The position numbers were made by a program, and so were the translations under genes. 64,000 nt of DNA from Erwinia sp. (lineage in GTDB: Bacteria; Pseudomonadota; Gammaproteobacteria; Enterobacterales; Enterobacteriaceae), in the NCBI GenBank assembly GCA_964016415.1, contig OZ024666.1, forward strand, positions 186,001 through 250,000. Direction: 5' to 3'. This document shows, piece by piece, positions 1 through 9,245 of the stretch. The notes beneath the pieces were generated by a model, which was not told where the DNA came from, did not search any database, and saw only the letters and a list, made by a program, of their open reading frames with translations. Position 1 is the stretch's first letter; every line of letters begins with the position of its first letter.

Positions 1-255
1 AATGCAGTAAGCAGCACCAATAATACCGTACTCTCACTGCAGAGCTCCGCTGCAGGTAGCGCAACTAATGTTGGTGTGCAGATCCTTGACAGTGTAGGAA
101 CTCCACTGGCACTGGATGGCGGTACATTTGGTACAAAAACCGTGCTAACCGATGGCACAAACACCATTCCATTCCAGGCTCGTTACTACGCAACGGGTGC
201 TGCAACAGCGGGTATTGCTAATGCTGATGCAACTTTTAAAGTGCAATACGAATAA
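1..255 (+). CDS. Type 1-like fimbrial major subunit, C-terminal part
   Basis: The frame is open from the window edge and ends in TAA at 253-255, leaving 84 residues. The sequence has the look of a FimA-type pilin C-terminus: alternating Ala/Thr/Gly-rich strands, a VQILD strand, and the closing FKVQYE, where the penultimate Tyr and the alternating hydrophobic pattern are typical of pilins assembled by donor-strand exchange. A chaperone and usher follow on the same strand, as in type 1-like operons. The start and signal peptide lie outside the window. The exact pilus type cannot be told from this fragment. Confidence 0.85.
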   Translation, partial: NAVSSTNNTVLSLQSSAAGSATNVGVQILDSVGTPLALDGGTFGTKTVLTDGTNTIPFQARYYATGAATAGIANADATFKVQYE

Positions 256-272
256 ATCATCCTGAAGTTTTT

Positions 273-304
273 ACACCTACGCGACCAGGATGTTGCGTAG
301 GTGT
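273..304 (+). terminator. Stem-loop after the pilin gene (attenuator-like)
   Basis: Ten perfect base pairs (ACACCTACGC at 273-282 with GCGTAGGTGT at 295-304) around a 12-nt loop, starting 17 nt after the pilin stop. No T-run follows, so this may be a transcript-stabilising or attenuating hairpin that keeps pilin mRNA in excess over the chaperone and usher, a common arrangement in fimbrial operons, rather than a full terminator. Confidence 0.6.
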
Positions 305-651
305 ATCAATAATCTGAATATCTCATTAACACTATGTATCATAAGGGTTTTACCAAAGATACCTTACGAGAAAAATCTCCAGTCAGTATCTTTTGTAACA
401 CTCGGCGTTTAAAGATGCAGCGATAATGTAGTTGTGGAAGAGTTAAAACAATAATACAGCTGTCTTTTATAAGAAAAACGACTAAATCAATAAAAAATAA
501 GCAGTTTTTTAGATGGTTTTCAATATTTTCCTTTTCTATTGTACCAGGTTTTTAACATGACCTAACGTTGATAATGAAAAGTAATTTTTACCTTTTCCAC
601 TTTGAATAATGCACAAAGCAGGAAACAGCATCACTTAAAAAGGAATTCACG
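305..651. other. A+T-rich gap between pilin and chaperone genes
   Basis: About 350 bases with no credible coding frame. It is clearly A+T-rich and ends in an AAGGA ribosome-binding site just before the ATG at 652. A promoter for the chaperone could lie here, but no convincing -35/-10 pair stands out. Confidence 0.5.
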
Positions 652-1355
652 ATGAAAAAAAAATCGGCGCCACAAAGAGAATCGCAATGAGTCTGTTAAT
701 GTCATTAGCCCTCTCGCACAGCCTCACAGCCACTGCGGGAGTGGCGCTCGGTGCCACTCGCGTCATTTATCCTGCGAGTCAAAAACAGATTCAGTTAGCC
801 GTCACCAATAATGACGACAAAAGCACCTACCTTATCCAGTCGTGGATTGAGAACAAAGAGGGACAAAGAGACGCTCGCTTTGTGATAACTCCCCCCCTTT
901 TCACCATGCAGGGGAAAAAAGAGAATAGCCTGCGTATTATTGATGCCACAAATCAGCAACTGCCGAAAGACAGGGAGAGCCTGTTCTGGATCAATGTCAA
1001 AGCAATTCCTGCTATGGATAAAGCCAGCAGTAATGTGAACACTCTACAGTTAGCCATCATTAGTAAAATTAAGCTCTATTACCGACCTGATAATTTAAAC
1101 CTGCCGGTAGATCAGGCTGCGCTGCGTTTACGTTTCAGCCGCAGCGGCGATAAGCTAACGCTCATTAATCCAACTCCTTACTACCTTACGGTTACAGAAA
1201 CCACCGTTGGTAAACAGGCTATCGATAATACACTGGTGCCTCCATTCCAGAATACTTCAGTCTCATTACCAGCTTCAGTAAAAGGTGAAATTACCTACCG
1301 CACAATCAATGATTACGGCTCTGTAACAGAAAAAATGCAAGGCATCTTACAGTAG
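652..1355 (+). pseudogene. Fimbrial periplasmic chaperone (FimC/PapD family), frameshifted in its signal peptide
   Basis: From residue ATRVIYPA onward this is a PapD-like chaperone: the Arg of the first strand, the YLIQSW strand, FVITPPLF, and the closing region are in the usual order, giving about 220 residues. The best start is ATG 652, which follows AAGGA and begins Met-Lys-Lys-Lys. That frame stops at 688. One extra A in the nine-A run at 655-663 would join MKKKIGATKRIAM to the rest and make a textbook signal peptide. As it stands only ATG 687 can start the chaperone frame, which removes the basic n-region but keeps a hydrophobic stretch, so weak export is still conceivable. It could be phase variation, decay or a base-calling undercall. 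Confidence 0.8.
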
Positions 1356-1427
1356 TACATATAAGTTTCTGGGCTGTGAAAACCTATTAACGACCTGACA
1401 GCCGGAAACTCATGTACCGGAGGGATT

Positions 1428-2249
1428 ATGTCATATCGAAAAAACTATGGATTGTGCGGTATTAAAATCAGCAATAGCTGGTGGAAAAAGACACATGCCA
1501 CATGTGCTCTTTTACCCAGGCCATTAGCCATTTTGATTGCCCTGCAGATTTACGCTGCACAGGGTGAAATTTACTTTAACCCTCGTTTTCTGTCGGATGA
1601 TCCTTCTGCCGTTGCAGATTTGTCGCGCTTTGAAAATGGGCAGGAAATCCCTCCGGGCACTTACCGGGTTGATATTTACCTCAATGCTGGTTTCATTGTT
1701 ATGCGTGATGTGGTTCTTAATCCCACAAAAGAGCCGAATTCATCACGTCTCGAACCTTGTCTGACGCGCGGACAACTCACTGGCATGGGGGTTAATCTCA
1801 GTTCGGTACTCAAAGAGAATAAAGAAAATGAAAAAGCGCTTTCCGATGAGTGTCTCTCGCTGGAAACGCTTATTCCTGAAGCCTCCACGCGTTTTGATGT
1901 TAGTCAACAACGTCTTTATCTGACTGTACCTCAGGCTTTTCTCAGTAACCAGTCCAGAGGCTATATCCCCCCGGAGATGTGGGACAACGGCATTACTGCA
2001 GGATTACTGAATTACAACCTGACCGGGAACAGTGTAAACCAGCAACGTGGCAGCGTTCGTCGGTATACATGGCTTAACCTGCAAAGTGGCCTGAATTTCG
2101 GTGCGTGGCGCTTAAGAGATAACTCAACATGGAGCCACAGTACCGGTGGCAAAATAGTGATAGCAACGATAAGTGGCAGCATGTTAACAGCTGGCTGGAA
2201 CGCGATATTGTTCCTTTCCGTTCTCGCCTGACTGTGGGTGATAGTTATA
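1428..2249 (+). pseudogene. Fimbrial outer-membrane usher, N-terminal fragment
   Basis: The start ATG 1428 follows GGAGGG. After a long signal region come IYFNPRFLSDDP, the Gly-rich PPGTYRVDIYLN strand and the barrel start, typical of the N-terminal periplasmic domain of FimD/PapC ushers, which bind chaperone-subunit complexes. The frame is shifted at the four-A run 2151-2154: adding one A restores KNSDSNDKWQHVNSWLERD and the usher signature RSRLTVGDSY. The gene is then cut by IS3 copy 1 at 2250, leaving about 270 of roughly 850 codons. The missing part and any tip adhesin are not found beyond the IS. Confidence 0.88.
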
Positions 2250-2321
2250 TGTAGTGGCACACTGAATTTGGCCACCTGAGCAGAGGTGATATGCTCACCT
2301 CAACATCTTATAGGTGAACCA

Positions 2322-3487
<1,166 letters not shown>

Positions 3488-3496
3488 CCACTACAT

Positions 3497-3802
3497 GACG
3501 AGCAACTAGGTTATCTGAAAGAAAATAAAAGAAGAAAGGATGGGAAATTCATTTCTTATGGATTGGGTAGTACAAGTACTTTAAGTCACAAAGAAATATT
3601 GCTCGAAGAACTGAGTAAAGCTTGGGAACAAAAATCCCGTAGGAAAAAGATAAAAGATACGCATCCCCCTTTGAAATTGAACAAATTATACCAAAAAAGG
3701 CTGGGCCAGATTGCTGAAAGTAAAAGCATGACGCTAGATGAGACACTCAAATGTCTTATCGACAATGAGTTATCACGCTTGAGTATGTTGAAACCTGTAT
3801 AG
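3497..3802 (+). pseudogene. C-terminal fragment of a ribbon-helix-helix-like protein
   Basis: The frame is open from the IS boundary to TAG at 3800-3802, about 100 codons, with only a TTG (3563) as a possible start, so it is best read as a gene that lost its 5' end to the IS. The last 45 residues (LKLNKLYQKRLGQIAESKSMTLDETLKCLIDNEL) look like a ribbon-helix-helix DNA-binding fold, as in MatP or plasmid regulators: a basic/hydrophobic strand followed by two helices with Thr-Leu-Asp-Glu at the turn. The preceding stretch is Lys/Arg-rich. Its original function is not known; it is probably an island or plasmid gene. Confidence 0.5.
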
Positions 3803-3882
3803 TGTAAAATCAGATGTGATGTAGGACACTTGTTTGCACATCATTCCAAATAATTTCAGACAGATATTATCGCAGTGAATCA

Positions 3883-3908
3883 CCTCCGACGCCTTACTGG
3901 CTCGGGGG
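3883..3908 (+). promoter_or_regulatory. Leader hairpin before the GTPase gene
   Basis: CCTCCGA pairs with TCGGGGG around an approximately 12-nt loop and is followed by TTTTGTTTTT, then the start region of the next gene. Three other genes in this island (at 7016, 7925 and 9199) have the same hairpin plus T-rich layout. Confidence 0.5.
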
Positions 3909-3935
3909 TTTTGTTTTTCTGTCTGAGGTAGTTTA

Positions 3936-4811
3936 ATGAAAAAATCAAAAGGTCTGCAGGCTATCGAAAAGCCGTTGGCGTCACTTCCCCATGCCCTTGG
4001 TAAACATATTCTTGAGCATATTCAAAAGACCACTTACTACGAACCGATCATAGGCATTATGGGCAAAACTGGTGCCGGTAAGAGCAGCCTCTGCAACGCC
4101 CTGTTCCAGGGAGAAGTAACACCAGTCAGTAATGTTGATGCTTGTACCCGCGATATACTTCGCTTCCGGCTCAGCAATGATTCCCACAGTCTGATGATAG
4201 TTGATTTACCAGGTGTCGGTGAAAGCGAGCAACGCGACAATGAATACACCGCACTCTATCGTCGCATCCTGCCCGAACTGGATTTGGTACTGTGGGTTAT
4301 CAAAGCCGATGATCGCGCTCTGTCGGTAGATGAGCATTTTTATCGAAAGGTTATGGTGGCCTACCAGCACAGGGTATTGTTTGTAGTGAATCAGGTTGAC
4401 AAGGCTGAACCCTGCTATCAGTGGAATACTAACAGCAATACACCATCTCAAAACCAGCAGTCCACGATTGAGGCTAAACGTAACGCATTAAAGCAGCAAT
4501 TTTCGCCACATCATCCTGTCTGCGTGGTCTCGGCCAGAACCGGATGGGGGATGGAAGCTATGGTGGATACCATGATGCAAAGCCTGCCGGACCATGCCAC
4601 CAGCCCATTGGCGACACAATTGCACAGGAGGTTATGCGGTGAACCGGTAAAAAAGCAGGCTCGTGAGAGCTTTGGTAATGCGGTCGGGGAGGTGTTAGAT
4701 TCTGCGGAAGCGGCACCATTTATACCCGCGCCACTGAAAGCAGTTATTCGCACTATCCGCGATGCCGTAGTATCCGCTGCTTGCGCCGTTTGGGACTGGA
4801 TTTTCTTCTAA
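3936..4811 (+). CDS. CP4-type island GTPase (YfjP/YeeP/YkfA family)
   Basis: A 291-residue Era/Der-like GTPase: P-loop GKTGAGKSS near residue 43, G3 motif DLPGVGE near residue 91, and NQVDK as G4 near residue 150. The length matches the E. coli cryptic-prophage proteins YfjP and YeeP, which open the CP4 gene series also seen here (YafY-, YafZ- and RadC-like, toxin-antitoxin). The hydrophobic C-terminal end (PLKAVIRTIRDAVVSAACAVWDWIFF) may contact membrane. The cellular role of this family is not known. The gene appears intact. Confidence 0.85.
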   Translation: MKKSKGLQAIEKPLASLPHALGKHILEHIQKTTYYEPIIGIMGKTGAGKSSLCNALFQGEVTPVSNVDACTRDILRFRLSNDSHSLMIVDLPGVGESEQRDNEYTALYRRILPELDLVLWVIKADDRALSVDEHFYRKVMVAYQHRVLFVVNQVDKAEPCYQWNTNSNTPSQNQQSTIEAKRNALKQQFSPHHPVCVVSARTGWGMEAMVDTMMQSLPDHATSPLATQLHRRLCGEPVKKQARESFGNAVGEVLDSAEAAPFIPAPLKAVIRTIRDAVVSAACAVWDWIFF

Positions 4812-5022
4812 GCTGACTTACCTGCCATTATCTTCGGGACATACCCTGTCCGTCCTGATGTTTTATAAGCTGTTGAATTTCTGAATTTTCCCTTTACGCC
4901 CCGCCACGGTTGATTTTGGCAATTGTAAAAAATACGTCTTCTGGTGTCCATTCCCTGTCCCATCCCCTCGTTACAATAATCGTTTTATTTTCAGCTAATT
5001 ATCTCACTGGAGAACTTGCCTC

Positions 5023-5723
5023 ATGGCTCAGGTTGAACGTCGTCTTGATCGGCTTGCCGTCCGACTGTCGTTAATTATCAGCCGCCTGGTGGCTGGAGAA
5101 ACACTGGATTTACGAGCGCTGGCAACTGAATTTGGTGTGTCGGTTCGAACTCTACGCCGGGACTTTCGGGAACGTCTGATGTACCTGGATCTGGAGTATC
5201 GCAACGGCCGCTGCCGCTTGCTATCCGGTAGCCGCCAGAGAGAGTTAGCGGTGATGAATTTTGTTCGTCAGTCAGGCGTTGAAGCTCTGTTTCCTGATAT
5301 GGATAACCATCTGGTCAGTTCACTGTTGAGCGGATCAGGAGAGTCTCCTTGCCTTATCTGGCAGGGAACAGCTCAGGCTTCACCCCCAGAATCAGGCGTA
5401 TTCACTCGGTTGGTGAGCGCGGTATCAGAACATCGAAAGGTGACGCTGCTCGGTAACGGTTGCCGCTGTACAGGCCTCGCACCCTATCGGCTGGTTCTGC
5501 GTGACGGCGAGTGGTATCTGACAGGCGAGCATCAGACCCGGAAGCAGTATTTCCCTTGACGGATATTCGTGCAATCACGCTCCACAACGGCAGCTTCGCT
5601 CCTGATATAGCGATGCGCGATATCCTCTCTCACCCGGATTTTCTTCAAGCTTTACCCCACTTTCGCTTTTTCCATTCATTGCTTGTCGCAACTGACGGCG
5701 GGCTGATACCTCAGAAGGAATAA
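5023..5723 (+). pseudogene. YafY/YfjR-like transcriptional regulator, frameshifted
   Basis: It begins with a DeoR-type winged helix-turn-helix (LDLRALATEFGVSVRTLRRDF, residues 28-48), and the middle and end match the WYL-containing YafY/YfjR proteins of CP4 islands. The first frame stops at 5557-5559; restoring one G at 5547 (CAG-GTA instead of CAG-TAT) rejoins it to VFPLTDIRAITLHNG and the conserved ALPHFRFFHS tail ending at 5723. In E. coli such proteins are predicted DNA-binding regulators of the island. With the shift, only the DNA-binding half and part of the WYL region would be made. Confidence 0.75.
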
Positions 5724-5728
5724 CCACG

Positions 5729-6376
5729 ATGAAAGTACTTACCACTACATTGCTGGCTACCAGCATTTGTCTGAGTGCAGTTTTTCCGGCTAACGCTGGC
5801 AATATTGTCGGCTCTGTCAAAGCCTGGGAGTACATGCAGGCTGACGGCTGGAAATCAGCTGATGGCATGGATGACAATACGCTGCACAATATGCTCTACC
5901 AGGCCAATGTTATTGATAACTACCCGTGGACGAAGCAGTTTTTGCTACGTACCCGTGGTGGTGGTGCAATTTTCCTGGCCGATAAGAAAACCCACACTAT
6001 TCGTCAACTAAAACTGAATCCTGTCGGTGAAACCTACAACGATATTGAAACGGTTTATCAGGGAGATGATGAGGGGGAAGGCTGCTACTTTGCCGTTATT
6101 GATAACCAAGCTTCGGTACGTGATAAGGCTATCGATGCTCTTATCTACCCCGACTGGTCTGCACCCCAAGATACGGATGCAGTTCTTAAGGCTAAGATTG
6201 CAAAAGTCAGACAACAGATAGCCCCAAAAGTCATTATGGTGATGCCAGATAATTGTGTTAATAAACAACAGCAAGCCACATTGGCGGCTAAGCGCTCCGA
6301 AGAGGATCGGAAACTACAGCAATGGGTCGCACAGCAAAGCTTAGCGGAATTGTGTCGTCGCACAGGCGACTGCTGA
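5729..6376 (+). CDS. Exported island protein of unknown function
   Basis: 215 residues beginning with a clear Sec signal peptide (hydrophobic TTLLATSICLSAVF, cleavage likely after PANA). The mature part has a WEYMQADGWK segment, an Asp/Glu-rich loop and a closing CRRTGDC with two Cys that could form a disulfide. It follows the regulator by 5 bases, with AGAAGGAAT as ribosome-binding site. It sits where CP4 islands carry small exported proteins, but I do not recognise the family with confidence and assign no function. Confidence 0.7.
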   Translation: MKVLTTTLLATSICLSAVFPANAGNIVGSVKAWEYMQADGWKSADGMDDNTLHNMLYQANVIDNYPWTKQFLLRTRGGGAIFLADKKTHTIRQLKLNPVGETYNDIETVYQGDDEGEGCYFAVIDNQASVRDKAIDALIYPDWSAPQDTDAVLKAKIAKVRQQIAPKVIMVMPDNCVNKQQQATLAAKRSEEDRKLQQWVAQQSLAELCRRTGDC

Positions 6377-6422
6377 GCACTTCCAAAAGCCACGTTCCAA
6401 ATACCACTAAAGGAAAAGAACG

Positions 6423-6968
6423 ATGGAAAAGGATTGTCAGAAAGATATAGATATATCTTCTTTCACGATAGTAAGGGTATGGGCAAAACCTACTTACAGC
6501 AAAATCATGCCACTCGTCAGCCGATTTGCTAAAACCTTACCTGCCATTGTCGTTTTAATGCTGTGCCATCCGTCATCCTCTTATGCAGATGAACAACGCT
6601 ATATCAGTATCCGCAACACTGATACCGTGTGGACTCCCGGTAATATCTGTGTGTATCAGTTCCGTCTGGATAGTGGTGGTAGCGGTGTGGGTTTTGGCCC
6701 GCTGTCTGTTTCGCTGGGTCTGAAAGACAAGGCGGGCAACACGCTGGCGACGGGAACAATGGACGTTGCCCCCTTTGGCGACAGCGATGCTACTCGTTCT
6801 CATGAAGCTTCTCTTGAGCATGAATGTGTCGAAAACGTCAGTGCTGTTGAAATCATGAAGGTGACAGAAGAGCGCAACGGCCATCAGGCTAGGCTGCCAC
6901 TGTCCGTTTTCGACCCACAGTATTATCAGCCACTGTCAGTATCGGTTGCTGTGAATAAGGCATCATAA
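6423..6968 (+). CDS. Exported island protein, possibly YfjT/IrsA-like
   Basis: 181 residues. AAAGGAAAAG precedes ATG 6423, but the signal-peptide-like stretch (FAKTLPAIVVLMLCHP, cleavage near SYA-DE) only begins near Met 29 (ATG 6507), so either site could be the true start; 6507 has a weak ribosome-binding site. The mature part contains paired Cys (ICVYQF, HECVE) and beta-rich repeats. Position and character fit the small periplasmic proteins of CP4 islands such as YfjT, an assignment by context rather than by decisive motif. Confidence 0.55.
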   Translation: MEKDCQKDIDISSFTIVRVWAKPTYSKIMPLVSRFAKTLPAIVVLMLCHPSSSYADEQRYISIRNTDTVWTPGNICVYQFRLDSGGSGVGFGPLSVSLGLKDKAGNTLATGTMDVAPFGDSDATRSHEASLEHECVENVSAVEIMKVTEERNGHQARLPLSVFDPQYYQPLSVSVAVNKAS

Positions 6969-7015
6969 CTGGCTTAGACTTAAATCTGCCAGACCTCAGA
7001 CTCACAACAACATCA

Positions 7016-7043
7016 GGCCATGCCTCCTTCGGGAAGCATGGTC
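7016..7043 (+). promoter_or_regulatory. Leader hairpin with UUCG loop before the DUF932 gene
   Basis: GGCCATGC (7016-7023) pairs with GCATGGTC (7036-7043), and an inner CC-TTCG-GG closes a stable UUCG tetraloop. It is followed by TTTTCGTTTTT and, 35 bases on, ATG 7078. It may act as a terminator for the gene before or as a leader element. Confidence 0.6.
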
Positions 7044-7077
7044 TTTTCGTTTTTCATCGCCAAAAAAGGAATTAATC

Positions 7078-7899
7078 ATGATCCGATTGGCCAGCCGCTT
7101 TGGTGCGGTTAATGTTGTACGCCGCGACCGCCCATTAACTCACGACGAACTGGCACATTACGTGCCCAGCGTCTTTAGTGAAGAAAAGCACGAGTCCCGA
7201 AGCGACCGATACACTTATATCCCGACAATAACCCTGCTCGATAATCTGCAACGTGAAGGTTTCCAGCCTTTCTTTGCCTGCCAGACCCGAGTGCGCGACC
7301 AGAGCAAGCGCGAACACACCAAACACATGCTGCGTCTTCGTCGTGAGGGCCAAATCACTGGAAAGCAAGTTCCGGAAATTATTCTGCTCAACAGCCACGA
7401 TGGTTCGAGCAGTTATCAGATGTTGCGGGGATTATTTCGTTCAGTCTGCCAGAATGGACTAATTTGCGGTGAGAGTTTTGGTGAGATTCGTGTACCTCAT
7501 AAAGGCAACGTGGTGGAGAAAGTCATTGAAGGGGCTTACGAAGTGTTGGGAATATTTGACCGTGTAGAAGAGAAACGCGATGCCATGCAGTCGCTAATGT
7601 TAACTCCGCCAGCACAGCAGGCGATGGCGAAAGCGGCATTAACCTATCGCTTTGGTGAAGAGCATCAGCAGGTGACGGAATCGCAAATCCTATCCCCGCG
7701 CCGCTGGCAGGATGAAAGTAACGACCTGTGGACCACTTATCAGCGCATTCAGGAAAACCTGATTAAAGGCGGTCTGTCTGGACGATCCACCAAAGGCAAA
7801 CGTGTCCATACTCGTGCTGTAAAAGGTATCGACGGTGATGTGAAGCTTAACCGTGCTCTGTGGGTGATGGCTGAGAATATGCTGCAGCTTGCCTCATGA
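7078..7899 (+). CDS. DUF932 protein, YafZ/YfjQ family
   Basis: 273 residues, the same length as E. coli YafZ and YfjQ, with the family's conserved blocks: MIRLASRFG at the start, RYTYIPTI, FFACQTRVRD, HTKHMLRLRREG, PEIILLNSHDGSSSYQM and CQNGLICGE. The family is related to plasmid and phage-like DUF932 proteins whose molecular role is not established. The ribosome-binding site AAAAAAGGAAT lies a few bases before the ATG. The gene looks intact, unlike several of its neighbours. Confidence 0.9.
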   Translation: MIRLASRFGAVNVVRRDRPLTHDELAHYVPSVFSEEKHESRSDRYTYIPTITLLDNLQREGFQPFFACQTRVRDQSKREHTKHMLRLRREGQITGKQVPEIILLNSHDGSSSYQMLRGLFRSVCQNGLICGESFGEIRVPHKGNVVEKVIEGAYEVLGIFDRVEEKRDAMQSLMLTPPAQQAMAKAALTYRFGEEHQQVTESQILSPRRWQDESNDLWTTYQRIQENLIKGGLSGRSTKGKRVHTRAVKGIDGDVKLNRALWVMAENMLQLAS

Positions 7900-7924
7900 A
7901 CCTTTTTATTATCCCTTCCCTCAG

Positions 7925-7948
7925 GCCTTGCCAATAAACCGGCGAGGC
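7925..7948 (+). promoter_or_regulatory. Leader hairpin before the RadC remnant
   Basis: GCCTTGCC pairs with GGCGAGGC around AATAAACC, followed by TTTTTGTTTT. Same layout as the hairpins at 3883, 7016 and 9199; it could also terminate the DUF932 gene, whose stop is 26 bases upstream. Confidence 0.6.
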
Positions 7949-7969
7949 TTTTTGTTTTAAGGAACAAAG

Positions 7970-8440
7970 ATATCTGTATTTAATTTATCCCCGGTATTTC
8001 CTGCAAACGAGCAACGTGTCATTCGTCGGGCATTACGCCTGCTTGAGAAATATCAGCGTCAAGCGAGTGAGCCATTTACCTCCACCAGCTTCACTAAGAC
8101 CTGGCTGCAATTACAGATGGCTCATTAGGAGCGTGAAGTTTTTATCGTGATGTATCTCGATAATCAGCACTGCCTACTAGGATGCGAAACTCTATTTACC
8201 GGCACACTCAGCCATACCGAAGTTCATCCCCGCGCAGTGGTTAAATTGGCTCTGAAACACAATGCCGCTGCGGTAATTCTGGCGCATAACCATCCGTCAG
8301 GTACGACAGAAATCAGTCAGCAGGACAAACACATCACTCAGCGGATAGTGAAAGCGCTAGCACTGGTAGAAGTGGGAGTGCTGGATCATTTGGTTGTTGG
8401 GAACGAAGTGGTGTCTTTTGCTGAACAGGGTTTGCTTTAA
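7970..8440 (+). pseudogene. RadC-family JAB-domain protein (YeeS/YkfG type), amber-interrupted
   Basis: The frame reads ANEQRVIRRALRLLEKY, then the family block up to LQMAH, a TAG at 8126-8128, and continues [14 protein letters not shown] to FAEQGLL. The metal-binding JAMM signature HNHPSG with the downstream Asp is intact in the second half. E. coli YeeS/YkfG have a sense codon (Leu) where TAG stands. No ATG, GTG or TTG starts the first half: the only codon in the expected place, after GGAAC, is ATA at 7970. Both defects suggest inactivation; the C-terminal catalytic part could still start at ATG 8150. Confidence 0.85.
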
Positions 8441-8452
8441 ACGGAGGTTTTT

Positions 8453-8776
8453 ATGTCAATCACACCACCTCATGAATGGGGTCTACAAAGCGATATCACC
8501 CCTCGATTTGGCGCAAGATTAGTTCAGGAAGGCAACCGGCTGTATTACCTGGCTGACAGGGCTGGATGGACGGGGAGTTTTAGCCCAATGCACCTGCAGA
8601 AATTAGATCTGGCTTTCCCGCTGTTTGTAGCACAACTGGAAGATATGCTACGTGCTGGCGAACTAAATCCACATCAGCAACGTCAGGTGAAAATTCAACT
8701 TGCGAGTTTAACCTGTATAGCTGATACCCGTGGTAGCTGCGGTTACGTTTACATTTCTATTTATCCCATACCGTAA
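8453..8776 (+). CDS. YeeU/YafW/YfjZ-family antitoxin
   Basis: 107 residues with the family's conserved [20 protein letters not shown] and the closing [11 protein letters not shown]. In E. coli the relatives CbeA (YeeU), YafW and YfjZ counter the CbtA/YkfI/YpjF toxins, CbeA by stabilising the cytoskeletal polymers that the toxin attacks (type IV toxin-antitoxin). It starts 12 bases after the RadC remnant with GGAGG as ribosome-binding site. The gene is intact, while the toxin gene 36 bases downstream is frameshifted. Confidence 0.88.
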   Translation: MSITPPHEWGLQSDITPRFGARLVQEGNRLYYLADRAGWTGSFSPMHLQKLDLAFPLFVAQLEDMLRAGELNPHQQRQVKIQLASLTCIADTRGSCGYVYISIYPIP

Positions 8777-8812
8777 CACCTTCTCTCTTCTTCTTTCCTC
8801 AGGATTCTACCC

Positions 8813-9132
8813 ATGCACATTTCAACTGTACCGGCCAAGGTGCCGGTTTCGTCACGTCTATCCCCCGTGCAGGTCTGGCAGCAATTTTAACGTATCTGCT
8901 GGGTCACCATTACGGCCTGACGCTTAACGACACACCATTCAATGACGATGTGGCCATCGAGGAGCATATCGATGCAGGAATCACGCTCGCCGATGCTGTT
9001 AATTTTCTGGTAGAACGTTATGAACTGGTACGCATCTACCGCAAAGGGTTTAGCTGGCAGGAACAGACTCCGTTCCTGACCGCGACTGATATTCTCCGAG
9101 CCAGACGAGCTACCGGATTAATAAATACTTAA
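8813..9132 (+). pseudogene. CbtA/YkfI/YpjF-family toxin, frameshifted
   Basis: ATG 8813 opens a frame reading [14 protein letters not shown] and then stops at 8888. Adding one T to the four-T run 8885-8888 rejoins it to [18 protein letters not shown], then [26 protein letters not shown] and [10 protein letters not shown], the full signature of the CbtA toxin family, which inhibits FtsZ and MreB polymerisation. All but about 25 residues lie after the shift, so no active toxin should be made unless slippage occurs. Confidence 0.85.
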
Positions 9133-9198
9133 ATTCTTCGAGCCTCATTCCTGATTTTGGCTTCTGAACTTCCCACCTTTTTTATTCATCGCATAATG

Positions 9199-9220
9199 CG
9201 CCTGCCATTCCCGGCAGGCG
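9199..9220 (+). promoter_or_regulatory. Leader hairpin before the DUF4942 gene
   Basis: CGCCTGCC pairs perfectly with GGCAGGCG around a 6-nt loop, followed by TGTTTGCTTTT and the start at 9246. Fourth example of the hairpin plus T-rich leader in this island. Confidence 0.65.
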
Positions 9221-9245
9221 TGTTTGCTTTTATGGAAGATTAACG

